This document shows, in pieces, positions 1 to 10,300 of a DNA stretch of 64,000 nt. The stretch comes from Saccharomycopsis phalli. Its lineage: Eukaryota > Ascomycota > Saccharomycetes > Ascoideales > Saccharomycopsidaceae. The notes beneath the pieces were generated by a model. That model was not told where the DNA came from and searched no databases. It saw only the letters and a list, made by a program, of their open reading frames with translations. The DNA lies in contig CP073216.1 in the NCBI GenBank assembly GCA_020342235.1, positions 1,240,001-1,304,000 on the forward strand, read 5' to 3'. The translations under genes were made by a program, and so were the position numbers. Each line of letters begins with the position of its first letter. Position 1 is the stretch's first letter.

Positions 1-1
1 G

Positions 2-1408
2 TTTGAGGCAAGCATTCCCCAGGTCAATGAGGAGCTCGAGCTCTTCAAGGAGTTGGAATTGGACAAGCAGGAGCCTGTGGGCGACTCGCTCCAGCAGCTC
101 GAGACCCGGCTCAACAATCCGTTGCCCTGGGATATTACCAAGGCAAAGCTCCGGGACAGCCGCGATGCCGGCGAATTGGCCCGCTACAAAGCACGCATCG
201 CCCAGAAACTACGGCTCATTGAGGTGAAAAAGGACCTCAGTGCCAATGAGATTCTTGAGCTTGACGAGAAAATCGCAAAACTCCACAAAATCAGAGACGC
301 AGTGTTCCAGAAAGTCGCCAAGCTCGAAAAGGACCAGATTCTCCTCGAAGATTGTATCGAAATCGCAAACCATCTGTTGGACCACGTGCTGGACTCGTCC
401 TCGGAAGATTACGCGTTGATCGACTCCGACGACGAGCCACTCATGTCCAAAAGCGTCTACACCAACCTTAAGGACCGCCCCGCCCGCAGGAAAATCAAAT
501 CCACCCTCCAAACTTTCTACTCCCCAGGCTCCAACATTGGCTCCTTCCAAGCCCACTCTGACACGGTCACGTGTCTCGACTTTGACTATCCGTTCGGAAC
601 CCTGGTCACTGCATCACGTGACTGCACAGTACGGGTCTGGGACGTTGGCAATAAGACGTCACAAGCTGTGTTGGAGGGGCACAGTTTGCCGGTGCAATGC
701 ATCCAGATGGAAGATAGTTTTGTTGTCACAGGCAGCGATGACACTACTTTGAAGCTCTGGGACTTGTCCTCCGAGTCGCAGGACTGTCTCCACACATTTG
801 AGAGCCACGTAGGTCACGTGACAGCACTCCATTTTGACGACTGGAAGCTCGTTTCTGGGTCCTCCGACAGAACTATCAGACAATGGGACATGGCTTCTGG
901 CCAGTGTATCCAGACATTGGACGTGCTTTGGGTCACGAATCACGAGTCCCGGCCCGTTGACCCAAAGGTGCCATTCATGGGCGCAATCCAGTGTTTTTCC
1001 GTGGCCCTAGCGTCGGGAACCGCCGACGGCGTCGTCCGGCTCTGGGATCTTCGTTCCAGCGAGGTCACCAGAACACTTACTGGCCACACTGGCGCGGTCA
1101 CGTGTCTCCAGTTTGACAGCCAGTGTCTCGTCACGGGGTCGTTGGACTCAAGCATCAAGATCTGGGATCTTCGTATGGGCAAGATTGTTGAGAATTTGGC
1201 GTGTTCCAGCGGCATCGAGAGTCTCCAGTTTGACAGCAAGAACATTGTGTTTTCCAGCGGCCAGAAGCACGTGAGCGTGTACGACCGGGCTTCAAAGGAG
1301 ACTAAAGTGTTGGAGAACCAAGGCAGTGTTGTCAAGTGTGTAAAGTACAAGGAGGGGTATATTGTGGACGGTCTAGCGTCGGGGGAGATTGAGACTTGGG
1401 CGATATAA
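2..1408 (+). CDS. MDV1: MDV1/CAF4-like WD40 adaptor of mitochondrial fission (5' end outside window)
   Basis: The reading frame is open from base 2 to a TAA ending at 1408, giving 468 C-terminal residues; the start lies off the window. An N-terminal stretch rich in charged and leucine residues (about residues 75-130 of the visible part) looks like a coiled coil. It is followed by a seven-bladed WD40 propeller with clear blade ends such as CTVRVWDV, TTLKLWDL, RTIRQWDM, GVVRLWDL and SSIKIWDL, then two weaker blades up to the C-terminus. The coiled coil plus the entry AHSDTVTCLDFDYPFGTL is typical of fungal Mdv1/Caf4, which bridges Fis1 on the mitochondrial outer membrane to the dynamin Dnm1. 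The N-terminal Fis1-binding helices are not visible, so Mdv1 and Caf4 cannot be told apart; a species with one copy would use it for both roles. No intron is needed in the visible part. Confidence 0.88.
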   Translation, partial: FEASIPQVNEELELFKELELDKQEPVGDSLQQLETRLNNPLPWDITKAKLRDSRDAGELARYKARIAQKLRLIEVKKDLSANEILELDEKIAKLHKIRDAVFQKVAKLEKDQILLEDCIEIANHLLDHVLDSSSEDYALIDSDDEPLMSKSVYTNLKDRPARRKIKSTLQTFYSPGSNIGSFQAHSDTVTCLDFDYPFGTLVTASRDCTVRVWDVGNKTSQAVLEGHSLPVQCIQMEDSFVVTGSDDTTLKLWDLSSESQDCLHTFESHVGHVTALHFDDWKLVSGSSDRTIRQWDMASGQCIQTLDVLWVTNHESRPVDPKVPFMGAIQCFSVALASGTADGVVRLWDLRSSEVTRTLTGHTGAVTCLQFDSQCLVTGSLDSSIKIWDLRMGKIVENLACSSGIESLQFDSKNIVFSSGQKHVSVYDRASKETKVLENQGSVVKCVKYKEGYIVDGLASGEIETWAI

Positions 1409-1916
1409 ATTGGATGGTCTGTGCAGATGCCATGACTGAATTGCATAGAGGAGATGTAAGTAGATGTCAGATTGTAAGTAGATGAATATCATTGTAAGTA
1501 GATAGTAGGACATGTAAGTAGAAAATAGTATAAGTAGCTCGTGTGCAGTAGCTCATACAACTAATTTAAATAATCCCTTTGTCGGTTTAAATTCACAGCT
1601 ATACATCAAGTGCTGGACTCTCATCACAATACATCCACAATCTTTCAACTAGCAATCTCCCGGCTAATCAAGCCTTGCAATTACCATTGTATCTTACATC
1701 TTCCTGCCACGTCCATTCCCCACACTTTTAGCACTATTCCAACGTTTCATCTGTTGCACAGTTTCTTGCGCCTACAACCGTCCTTTGTCGTGGACAACAA
1801 AATACAAATCTCCAGAGCCTAGAATAGCTACATCCTTGTATAAACATATTATAATCCTCTTGTATTAATATTTAAATGTTAGCCGCTTCACAGTAGCAAA
1901 ATCAGTTTATTCTCAT
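1409..1916. other. Intergenic, 3' flank of MDV1
   Basis: About 500 bases without a gene. From about 1450 to 1530 a short imperfect direct repeat built on GTAAGTAGAT occurs four or five times. The rest is A+T-rich and shows no convincing ORF, tRNA or element. Confidence 0.5.
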
Positions 1917-2175
1917 GTAAATTCTACACATTAGTGTTGGATGGGTAGATTTTTAAACCAAGGGTGGCAGGTCATAGGAGCAAAACTCCACAGATCATTC
2001 TGTGCCACCTCCCTTTAACACTTGAAGATCAAGTCAAAGTTCATTCCATTATAAGGTTTTCTCAGCCCAAAAATTAGCGGTGCTGTCCTTTGTTTTTACA
2101 CGATGAAACATCAATCTCACCCTCTGAGGGAGCCTAGTATAGCTATAGAAGTAACTAAACATACTAAATTAAGTT
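1917..2175 (+). mobile_element. LINE family 1, 3' untranslated tail
   Basis: This stretch matches, with many substitutions, the 3' end of the LINE copies at 7440-8297 and (inverted) 62082-62830. It starts near TTCTACACATTAGTG and ends with the family terminal motif, a form of GGGAGCCTAGTATAGCTATA, followed by an eroded A+T-rich tail. No coding sequence remains, so this is an old 5'-truncated insertion. Confidence 0.7.
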
Positions 2176-2179
2176 AAAC

Positions 2180-2330
2180 TCACATTTCACAAGCTCTGGT
2201 GGAAACCTTTTTATTACTGTCACAGTGTTTTCTTTCGACGACTACATAGCCGTCCTTAGTCTCGGACGGCAAAGTATAAATCTCCTCTGGGAACCTAGTA
2301 TAGCAATAGCCTTATATTATTATTATTATC
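2180..2330 (+). mobile_element. LINE family 2, 3' tail
   Basis: A second LINE tail in the same orientation as the one just before it. It contains the family-2 segment around CGACGACTACATAGC and ends with the terminal motif CCTAGTATAGCAATAG and a TTAT/ATT microsatellite. Other copies lie at 6452-6860 and 58543-58833 on the minus strand. It is 5'-truncated and non-coding. Confidence 0.65.
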
Positions 2331-2359
2331 ATATTTACATGTTTCAGAAAACACAGAAA

Positions 2360-2700
2360 TGCTTTCCTTAATCATAATATTTATTTTGTATTTAGCTACA
2401 ATGTCTCCGGCATTACAGTTGTTTGACAAATATATTTCACCCAGGAACATCAGGCACCATTGCTGAAAACCTAAAATTCTCGAATAGTCGCCTAGGATTA
2501 AACTTCAATTTGAGCAGTTGTATTGTTGATACACAGTTCTTGTAGTGCTTGTAAAACCCTGGTCGCTTGCCACCAAGTTTCATCAATGCTTGAGAATTCA
2601 ACCTTCCAAGAGCACTGGGTTGCTTTCCTTCAATGGTAATGCTGCCTCTGGATGATTAGTGAAGATGTTTGTCAAATAGCCATAATCCCAGAGTCATGTA
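2360..2700 (-). mobile_element. LINE family 3 relic: ORF2 C-terminal remnant and tail, plus an inverted tail piece
   Basis: On the minus strand, 2640 to 2360 carries an eroded ORF2 C-terminal region (CCAGTGCTCTTGGAAGG), then the family-3 tail with TAGCTAAATACAAAATAAA. From about 2640 to 2700 a second piece of the same tail lies in plus orientation, so two insertions abut in opposite directions. The tail is the one shared with the SINE at 15581-16046. Confidence 0.65.
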
Positions 2701-3209
2701 TGATGATTCAGGTGGGCTCTCCAGTAGTATTTCTACCAAATCCTGACATGGATCATGATCACATTAAGTCGAAAAGACCGAATGTCAACCGCAAATCTAC
2801 AAAGTTGGTTTCCCATAACGTGTGCCTCCAGATTGTGGCCATTTATAACCGATCTAGCACCACATTGACAGCAAATGACCCAATGTTTGATCCAGCTATA
2901 CCAGTTCCAGAGTCATTATATTTTCCAGGACGGGCTACAAGTTGGAAGAAATGGGCAGACAAAATTCCGTTGAAATGTTGTGGAAGCATTGAGGATTTGC
3001 TAAATTATTTGCCCTGTAGCCCTCTTGACATAAAGGGAAATTCCATGAAGTACAATCTGCCCCCAACGAAGAGACTTGGAGGTTATACCTTTGGCAGGGA
3101 TTTTCCAAGGGTATGTATATTTGATGGAATTGTCTGGAATGTTATAGCTAATACAAACAAGTGCCAGTGTAATTCAAGCGAGTATTCAAGTGAATTCAAG
3201 TACTCGTAG
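2652..3209 (+). CDS. Orphan ORF of 185 codons, unknown, possibly retroelement-derived
   Basis: An uninterrupted frame from an ATG at 2652 to a stop at 3209. I do not recognise the product. It is soluble-looking, with no signal peptide or membrane segment, and has some tryptophan and cysteine residues in the middle (ATSWKKWADKIPLK, about residues 96-109). Its first 16 or so codons lie in sequence that matches a LINE family-3 tail, so the ATG is probably borrowed from an inserted element. A short frame with gag-like spacing follows to about 3500. It may be a decayed retroelement piece rather than a host gene. Confidence 0.25.
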   Translation: MISEDVCQIAIIPESCMMIQVGSPVVFLPNPDMDHDHIKSKRPNVNRKSTKLVSHNVCLQIVAIYNRSSTTLTANDPMFDPAIPVPESLYFPGRATSWKKWADKIPLKCCGSIEDLLNYLPCSPLDIKGNSMKYNLPPTKRLGGYTFGRDFPRVCIFDGIVWNVIANTNKCQCNSSEYSSEFKYS

Positions 3210-4011
3210 AACGTCCAAAATTCACAACCTGCCCGTTGAATGTATTTTGTTTGGAACGATACAAGTATGCCCGTTGGCTTATTAAGATACAGTGGTATAT
3301 GCAATACCGGCTACTTTGGCGATTGATGGTTTACTGGAGCTTGATATTTCACAATGAATATCCGTCAATGTTCAAACTAGCATGTTCTAATGAATGGATA
3401 GTTGGCCACAGTCTGGCGACAATAGCTAGAGAAATAAATACAATATTGCAAAATCCAATTAACCAGAAACGGGCTTCAAGCAGTAGATTTCCACGACTTT
3501 GAATGACCTGAAATGCAAAAGTGCTTTGTATGATTTGGAGTCTGGGTTTGCGGTTATACCAGAGGGTAGTGGGTATAATTCGACTATGCTTTGGATGATC
3601 TAAATACCATGAACGGATTAAACTGCTGAACTGGAGTTGAATGGTTGGACGGTATTTGAGTGACTTTCGCCATGTGTTTTGAGGTATTCCGATCTATTTC
3701 GATATACCTGGGATGATGTACCTGAGATGATGTACCTGAGATGATGTACCATGGGATGAAATACCTGAGATGGTAATATAATACCATGAGATGATAATAT
3801 CGTACCATATGATACTAATATCATACCATATGATGCCTCAGATGTCATATTCAGGTCAATATAATATTATTAGATGCCTCAGGTGTCAATATTATAATAT
3901 GAATATTATCAGATGACATTCAGATGCTATATTCATATATCATATCGTTCATATGATATTATTCATGTCATATTATTCATGTGATTCAGATGTTCAAATC
4001 ATGAAATGTTA
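3210..4011. other. Intergenic, simple direct repeats
   Basis: No gene is recognised. Between about 3700 and 3850 the motif GATGATGTACC recurs with drift, and palindromic ATATGATATTA-type words fill 3790-3960. This grades into the 9-bp minisatellite that follows. Confidence 0.45.
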
Positions 4012-4357
4012 TTCAAGTCATATGATGTTATTCATATGTTATTCATATGTTATTCATGTTATTCATGTTATTCATGTTATTCATGTTATTCATGTTATTC
4101 ATGTTATTCATGTTATTCATGTTATTCATGTTATTCATATGTTATTCATGTTATTCATGTTATTCATGTTATTCATGTTATTCATGTTATTCATGTTATT
4201 CATGATATTCATGTTATTCATATGTTATTCATGTTATTCATGTTATTCATGTTATTCATGTTATTCATGTTATTCATGATATTCATGATATTCATGTTGT
4301 TCATGTTATTCATGTTATTCATGTTATTCATGTTATTCATGATATTCATGTTGTTCT
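4012..4357. repeat. 9-bp minisatellite (TTATTCATG)n upstream of CCT7
   Basis: Roughly 35-40 copies of TTATTCATG with a few variants (GATATTCAT, GTTGTTCAT, TTATTCATA). Because 9 is a multiple of 3, all frames stay open on the plus strand and give artificial VIH, CYS and MLF repeat peptides. The array ends about 110 bp before the CCT7 start codon, so it lies in or next to that gene's promoter. Confidence 0.95.
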
Positions 4358-4468
4358 GTTGTGTTGTTATTCATAAGATATTATCCATGTCGTTTTGTGT
4401 CGCTGTGCTGGTCACGCGATTCACGTGACCAGCTCTATATTTGCAAATATTTCATCATCCAACCACAC

Positions 4469-6136
4469 ATGAACTTTGGAACACAGACCCCCACGGTGGT
4501 CGTTTTGAAAGAAGGAACCGACACCTCGCAAGGCCGCGGCCAGATCATTTCCAACATCAATGCGTGTGTTGCCATCCAGCAGACTCTTAGCGCCACGTTG
4601 GGTCCATTAGGCCTGGACATTTTGATTGTGGGCTCCGACGGCAAGACCACGATTTCGAATGATGGGGCAACGATCTTGAAGTTGCTTGACATTGTGCACC
4701 CAGCGGCGAAGATCTTGGTGGACATTTCACGGGCACAAGATGCGGAAGTCGGTGACGGGACCACGTCGGTGACGATTCTCGCGGGCGAGTTCCTCAAGGA
4801 GTCGCGGAGCTTCATTGAGGAGGGGATCAGCGCGCATGTGATTACCAAGGGGTTTAGCCGGGCACTTGGATTGGCAGTTGCGCGGATCCGGGAGTTGGCG
4901 GTGGAAGTGGAACGGCCAAGTGAGGCGGGCGGCGATTTGAAGTTCCGGGAGTTGTTGGAGAATTGTGCCAAGACAGCAATGAGCAGCAAGTTGATTACGC
5001 AAAACTCCAAGTTTTTCACCGAGATGGTTGTGCGTGCAGTGTTGTCGCTTGACCAGGACGACTTGGACGAGAAGCTCATTGGCATCAAGAAGATTCCTGG
5101 GGGCTCGATCACGGACTCGGAGTACATTGACGGGGTGGCGTTCAAGAAGACGTTTGCGTACGCCGGGTTTGAGCAGCAGCCAAAGAAGTTCAGCCAGCCA
5201 AAGATCCTCTGTCTCAACATTGAGTTGGAGCTCAAGGCGGAAAAGGACAATGCCGAGGTTCGGGTCGAGAAGGTGCAGGACTATCAGGAGATTGTCGACG
5301 CCGAGTGGCAGATTATCTTGAAGAAGCTTGAGCAGTGCGAGCGCACGGGAGCCAACATTATTCTCTCAAAGTTGCCGATTGGCGACTTGGCCACGCAGTA
5401 TTTTGCCGACCGCAACATCTTCTGTGCTGGAAGAGTGTCCAGCGAGGATATGGAGCGCACTTTGAAGGCCGTTGGAGGTGCAGTTCAATCGACCACCACC
5501 GACATTTTGCCCGAGCACTTGGGCACGTGTGCGCAGTTTGAGGAGGTCCAGATTGGAAACGAGCGGTACAACTTATTCAAAGGGTGTCCCGAGGCCAAGA
5601 CGTGTACTTTGGTGTTGCGAGGAGGCGCGGAACAGATTATCGAGGAGGTGGAGCGGTCGTTGCACGATGCAATTATGATTGTGAAGCGGTCGATCCAGAA
5701 CAACATGGTGGTGGCTGGAGGCGGGGCCATTGAGATGGAGTTGTCACGGTACCTTCGCGAATACTCGCAAACGATTGCCGGTAAGCAGCAGTTGATCATT
5801 GGGGCATTTGCCAAGGCGTTGGAGGTGATTCCACGGCAATTGTGTGAAAATGCCGGGTTTGATGCCACCGACTTGTTGAACAAGCTCCGGCAATCGCATG
5901 CGCGCGGTGAGACTTGGTGTGGCGTTGATTTCGCCACTGAATCGATTGGCAACAACTTGGAGTCGTTTGTCTGGGAGCCGGCTTTGGTGAAGATTAATGC
6001 CTTGAGCAGTGCCGTCGAGGCCGCCAACTTGGTTTTGTCTGTCGACGAGACCATCACCACGGGCGAACGACAGCCGGCAAATGCCAGCATGGCGCAACAG
6101 GTGATGCAGCAGCGAGGCCGTGGTGTCCCTGCGTAG
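4469..6136 (+). CDS. CCT7: CCT7, eta subunit of the TRiC/CCT chaperonin
   Basis: 555 residues, the usual length. TRiC/CCT is the cytosolic double-ring ATP-driven folding machine for actin, tubulin and WD40 proteins; each ring contains one eta subunit. The start at 4469 gives [18 protein letters not shown], which matches the fungal Cct7 N-terminus; the frame is open further upstream only through the minisatellite. Group II chaperonin motifs are intact: [14 protein letters not shown] and [10 protein letters not shown] (nucleotide binding, about residues 60-100) and [12 protein letters not shown] (about 415-427). The equatorial closing segment [20 protein letters not shown] and the Arg/Gly-rich tail RGRGVPA also fit eta. 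No intron. A CACGTG lies at 4422-4427, between the minisatellite and the start codon. Confidence 0.98.
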   Translation: MNFGTQTPTVVVLKEGTDTSQGRGQIISNINACVAIQQTLSATLGPLGLDILIVGSDGKTTISNDGATILKLLDIVHPAAKILVDISRAQDAEVGDGTTSVTILAGEFLKESRSFIEEGISAHVITKGFSRALGLAVARIRELAVEVERPSEAGGDLKFRELLENCAKTAMSSKLITQNSKFFTEMVVRAVLSLDQDDLDEKLIGIKKIPGGSITDSEYIDGVAFKKTFAYAGFEQQPKKFSQPKILCLNIELELKAEKDNAEVRVEKVQDYQEIVDAEWQIILKKLEQCERTGANIILSKLPIGDLATQYFADRNIFCAGRVSSEDMERTLKAVGGAVQSTTTDILPEHLGTCAQFEEVQIGNERYNLFKGCPEAKTCTLVLRGGAEQIIEEVERSLHDAIMIVKRSIQNNMVVAGGGAIEMELSRYLREYSQTIAGKQQLIIGAFAKALEVIPRQLCENAGFDATDLLNKLRQSHARGETWCGVDFATESIGNNLESFVWEPALVKINALSSAVEAANLVLSVDETITTGERQPANASMAQQVMQQRGRGVPA

Positions 6137-6297
6137 TGGTGGATGAATTGGTAATATGTAATCAATGAAACTTGGTTAGAGTTAGTGAGATGTAGAGGGT
6201 GATTTTGTTGTATCAATGAGTTATGTGTGGTAGTTGGTGTTATTGAGTCAAGTGGTTGTAATTGGTTCATTCCACTGAATTTCCAATTGGTTTACTA
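6137..6297. other. 3' flank of CCT7
   Basis: Short A+T-rich flank without recognisable features; it probably holds the CCT7 polyadenylation signals. Confidence 0.4.
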
Positions 6298-6430
6298 TGC
6301 CGTAGTTTATAATTCCATCTGAATTAGACAGTATCATGATGAACTATAAATTACATAATTATTTGCTGCTCCTTTAGGATCTGGATAACCGGATTGGACT
6401 CTGCTAGATATAATGTCTAGCTAATCTGTT
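6298..6430 (-). mobile_element. LTR fragment, family A (fossil)
   Basis: Matches the 3' part of the complete solo LTR at 43526-43870, in opposite orientation. The diagnostic segment GGATAACCGGATTGGACT is present, and the LTR edge TG lies at 6298. It is a diverged partial copy of an LTR-retrotransposon end; no internal region is seen nearby. Confidence 0.7.
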
Positions 6431-6451
6431 TAATTGGGTTCCATTGAGTTT

Positions 6452-6860
6452 TTTTAATAATATTTATTCAACGCTATAGCTATACTAGGCTCCCAGTGGA
6501 GACTTATACTTTCTCACCAAGACTGATGGTGCTGCTATGTAGTCGTCAAAAAAACTCCCTGTCAGATTACTTTCAACTAGAGCTTGTGAATATATAAAGT
6601 AATGGCATTAAATAACAATGTGCTTTTCCTATGTCGTAGGTGCCTTGAGTCCCCAGCGTAGTTCCAGTCCAACGTGCTGTAGCAAAAAGAAACCAGTCCA
6701 GCACAGACTAGAACCCTACATTTTAAGCTTTGCTATATCTGAAAAGACACAGGCTCCATTAGTATTGGCAATTCCTTTATACCTGTTCTTGACCTTTCGA
6801 GCCCAAGAGTACTGGCAAGATAAGTCGTGGATGGCTCAGCATCCTCGCTCTGTTGAATAA
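6452..6860 (-). mobile_element. LINE family 2 relic
   Basis: Reading on the minus strand, this runs from a decayed ORF2 region (about 6860-6600) to the family-2 tail and an ATT-type end at about 6452. The part at 6690-6790 matches 59140-59240, where the same LINE is split by an LTR. The terminal motif GCTATAGCTATACTAGGCTC is present at 6473-6492. There are many stops; it is old. Confidence 0.65.
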
Positions 6861-6959
6861 TGGTTAGCCTCGTGTTGAATAAAGTCTTTTTTATGTGAAA
6901 CAAAGCTTGGCCGCTACGCAGTTGACTGATTCCAATACCAATCAATTTACTATCATATG

Positions 6960-7236
6960 AGATTCACTCCCTCAATCAACATGATCTCCGCTACCCAGAG
7001 CTCTTGGAAGCTCAAATTCTCTAACGCATTGATGATACTAGATTCCACTGGAATACACAACATGAAAAGTGTTTGCCAATCAGTCCATAAACTTGTATAG
7101 TTTTACCAGAACGTGTGGAACCAGATTCTCCAGCAATGGTGCCTGATGTTGCTGGGTAAAGAAATATCTGTCAAATAACCGTAATGCCAGAGATAATATA
7201 GCCAAATACAAAAATAAATATTATTAATATTACATG
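6960..7236 (+). mobile_element. LINE family 3 relic, ORF2 C-terminal end and tail
   Basis: The words CCCAGAGCTCTTGGAAGC and GCATTGATGA match the ORF2 end at 58480-58345 (minus strand). They are followed by the tail TAATGCCAGAGATAATATAG and AAATACAAAAATAAATATTA at 7181-7222. It is 5'-truncated and interrupted by stops. The segment near 7070-7110 recurs at 50385-50425. Confidence 0.65.
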
Positions 7237-7439
7237 ACGGTTGGCTTTGGCGTTGAATAGTCTCTGTCTTGTCCGCTGAGTAGCCAAGAGTGATTGAAAG
7301 TGAATTCACTACATTAAATTGCCAACACCCAGAAACCATTTTAAAGTATACCATGTATATAAATTCCACATTTCCAATGTAAATGCATCCCAATCCATCT
7401 ACTTCTAAAACGAGTTGCATAGAAAAGTCTGAGATGGTT

Positions 7440-8297
7440 CACTAATCTGAAAAACCCTACAAGCATCTACAAGCAAATATTACTTAGAGTCGCAAACCAG
7501 GACGCCTACTCCTACCCTCTCATATGAGTGTCCTAAAAGTCTTGACATGCGCACACCGTACCAAAGATTAAAGAAAGCTGCATCAAATATAGACCATGTA
7601 AAAGTGTTACCCAAGCCCAATCAGAATTGCTGGATAGCCATATTTTGACCCTACAAGGACAAAAATGGGTCCTTAATACTAAACAAACACAAATATGACC
7701 AAGAAATGGCAAAAGTTGGACACTATGAGATTACTCTAGCCCACTATAGAACTCTATGCGAAACGGATTCACCAGTTACAACAGGCAAAGATAGACTCCT
7801 ACTAGCTGAGGCATTGGTCCAAAGAAAATTGTAGCCTCGTCAACTTCCAAGTGAAAGGCTTGGTATCGAGCTCTAGTAAGTAGTTTAATCTGGACTGCAA
7901 TCCAAAGTGCCGTAGGTGCGACAATCCCTCCATATTTCATGGCTCATCATGCTTAAGTTTAGTGGTATTCACTCAGGCAATAGACAAAGACCTCACAACT
8001 AGAGAGCAGATTCGCCGCCTCTTTACCGACTCAATCAGCTCATTCCCTTTTAAAATTCTACACATTAGTGCTAGTTGGGTAGATTTTACTCAAAGGGCGG
8101 CAGGTCATAGGAGCAAGACTCCACGACCCCTTCTGAGCCATTTCTTTAACATTTGAAGATCAAGTCAAAAGTTTATCTCATTGTAAGGTTTTCTCTCGAC
8201 TCAAAATCAGCGGCGCCGTCCTTTGTTTTGCACGGTGAAACATCAATCTCGGGGGAGCCTAGTATAGCTATAGAAGTAAATAAACATTATTATTATA
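7440..8297 (+). mobile_element. LINE family 1, older copy with decayed ORF2 C-terminus
   Basis: Collinear with the recent copy at 62082-62830 (inverted) over the whole of that copy, and it extends further 5'. Translated pieces match the ORF2 C-terminal region: HYRTL, RLLLAEAL, then the CCHC-like segment CNPKCRRCDNPSIFH and REQIRRLFTDS. Several in-frame stops and frame changes break the reading frame, so it is dead. It ends with GGGAGCCTAGTATAGCTATA at 8251-8270, then AAGTAAATAAACATTATTATT. It lies just beyond the 3' end of the DRN1-like gene. Confidence 0.85.
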
Positions 8298-8530
8298 TAA
8301 ATTCTCACAATATTTTCATACGACTTTTCATACGACTTCCCAGTACTATTCACAATTCTTTTACACCAATTCATAGACTTGACTCCACATTACTTCTCAT
8401 ACTGCTTCTCATACGACCTTATACTACTTTTCATACTACTTTTCCCTAATTCTCCCTACTCCTCCACTTTTCACTACTTCTCCACTTCTCCATTTCTCCA
8501 TTTCTCCATTTCTCCACTTCTCCACTTCTC

Positions 8531-9833
8531 CTACTCCCCATACATCTCCCTCAATTGCGCCACCTCTTCTTCCTCCTCCTGCTCCAGCTGAAGACACTTG
8601 TTCCACATCACCCGATCCTTCAACCCAAGAAAATTCGCCATCACCTTCCGAGGAAACTGAAAGTCAACGTACTTGGATCCATCCAACTTGCTCACCAAAA
8701 TAATCGTTTGGGGGTTCATCTTGTCAAGAAACGACAACTCTATCGCCATGTAGTCCTTGGCACTCTTTTTATACCCCGCCAACTCCAGGGCTTTCACTGG
8801 CACAAAGTCCAACTTGCAATTGCCCGGCCGCTTGTTGTGCCGAGTGACATTGAGCTTCAATGCTTGCTGGAACCGTTTGCCAGACGCATTCAACGGAATC
8901 GGCAACACCTGGCGGTGAAAGTGCACGGATTTCAGAGTAACGACCTCAAAACTACAGTAGCCGTAGTTGAGCGTGAGGAAAAAGTCTGCCAAGCTGGATT
9001 GCACCGTGTTTATTTCGGAAACCGTTGCTTCATCGGCATATACCGTGTGGCTGATGGGCACAATGAGAACGTGTCCGGAGATGCCCTGAGGCATTTTAAG
9101 AGGTAGCGGGCCTTTTGCAATGGTCATGTAGGTTGACTTTTTTATAGAGACGATCATGTGGGTGTTGACGTTGTTGGATAAGCAAAAGAAGCACGGGCTT
9201 TTGGGCATGTTATTTTGCACTGGACTTTTCTCTAGACTTCTTTTCTGGTCTCTTTCTTGATCTCTTTTCTGGTCTCTTTCCTGGTCTCTCTCCAACAAAT
9301 TCTCCGTCAAATTCAAATCCCCAAACTCCGTCTTGTTCGCCTCCACTACAAACGCATAGTACCACTTCTCCTTACCCAAGCTTATAAACCGACTCACCCT
9401 GCCCGATTGCCATTTAAACGGACGTGTCTCGTAGAACCGACCCCGCGAAAAGATATACTGCGGCTCAGTGGCCTTAATAATCTCCTCCACGACATCACCG
9501 TCGCTGGTCTTTTCAAAGCTACTTGGCCACTGGTGGACGAAAAGAATGTCCAATTTCCCGGTGAAACAGGTCTTGAGCTCGGGCGAATCGCCGTTTATAT
9601 ACCCATACGTAAGCTCTTGTACCTCTCCTGTGCCAAAACCCGTGTCCACCACGGTAGTTGGGCATTGGTACTCCACATCGTTCTGCTTACTGGTTAGTAT
9701 AAACAGTTGGTCCAACGGGCCGATTTTCTTGTTTATTTTGTGTATTTTCTCCAAGAGAGAGTTGTCTAGACAGACGAGTCTTTGTTAGTAGGGATGGTTG
9801 AAGTGGTACGTACAATTTGTATTTGACGGGCAT
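8531..9833 (-). CDS. DRN1: DRN1/CWF19L1-like protein (CwfJ domains), two exons
   Basis: Exons 9814-9833 and 8531-9779 on the minus strand give 422 residues. The family (yeast Drn1, fission yeast Cwf19, human CWF19L1) acts with lariat debranching enzyme Dbr1 and late spliceosomes in intron turnover. The N-terminus MPVKYKLLVCLD is recovered only when a 34-nt intron is removed, and it matches the metallophosphatase-like start of the family. A charged repeat (ERDQ/KRDQ, about residues 175-200) forms a linker. The C-terminal half holds the zinc-binding SPCFFCLSN, the HIT-like GHVLIVPISH and HFHRQVLPIP of CwfJ domain 1, then CwfJ domain 2 near the end (FPRKVMANFLGL). The exon 1 ATG is at 9831-9833. 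Confidence 0.85.
9780..9813 (-). other. 34-nt intron of the DRN1-like gene
   Basis: On the minus strand the intron starts GTACGT, has a perfect TACTAAC branch site, and ends AAAG, four bases after the branch box. Removing it joins ATGCCC...AAATT to ACTCGTCTG in phase and restores the conserved N-terminus. It is among the shortest introns one would expect in a yeast. Confidence 0.8.
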
Positions 9834-9844
9834 GAAGAAAATTC

Positions 9845-10030
9845 AGTTGAGATGTGATGAGAATATGATGATATGATGATGATGATAAGATGATAATATG
9901 ATGATGCTACGATGATAATATGGTGATAATAATATGGTGATGATAATATGGTGATAATAATATGATGATAAATTGATAATAAATTGATAATAATAATATG
10001 ATAATAATCGATGATAAATTGACAATAGGT
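9845..10030. repeat. GATAATATG-type microsatellite
   Basis: An imperfect run of GATGATAATATG/GATAATAAT units directly upstream of the DRN1-like start codon, so the promoter is largely simple sequence. Between 10030 and 10300 no further feature is seen. Confidence 0.8.
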
Positions 10031-10300
10031 GATATTCAATCGGCCGAGTAATTCCAAGTCAATGCCACAGTTGAATGTCATTTCACGTCTCATTCAGCAG
10101 AGTTTCAACTATAAACACCACTCAATCATGATTAACCACCTTGAGTCATGAGCCTTTTAGATGGCTCTTCCGTCCTTTTCTTACAGAGTAGTTGTCCATG
10201 ACATTTCATTGGCGTGAAAATTATATTTACATGTAAGCTCAATCATTTGCCAGTCATCTCAATCATCATCTCACTCATTCAATTGCGTATCAATTGCATA

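Noticed and set aside
3953-4428. ORFs coding repetitive VIH / CYS / MLF peptides
   Set aside because: Products of the 9-bp minisatellite, open in several frames at once; no start context or domain.
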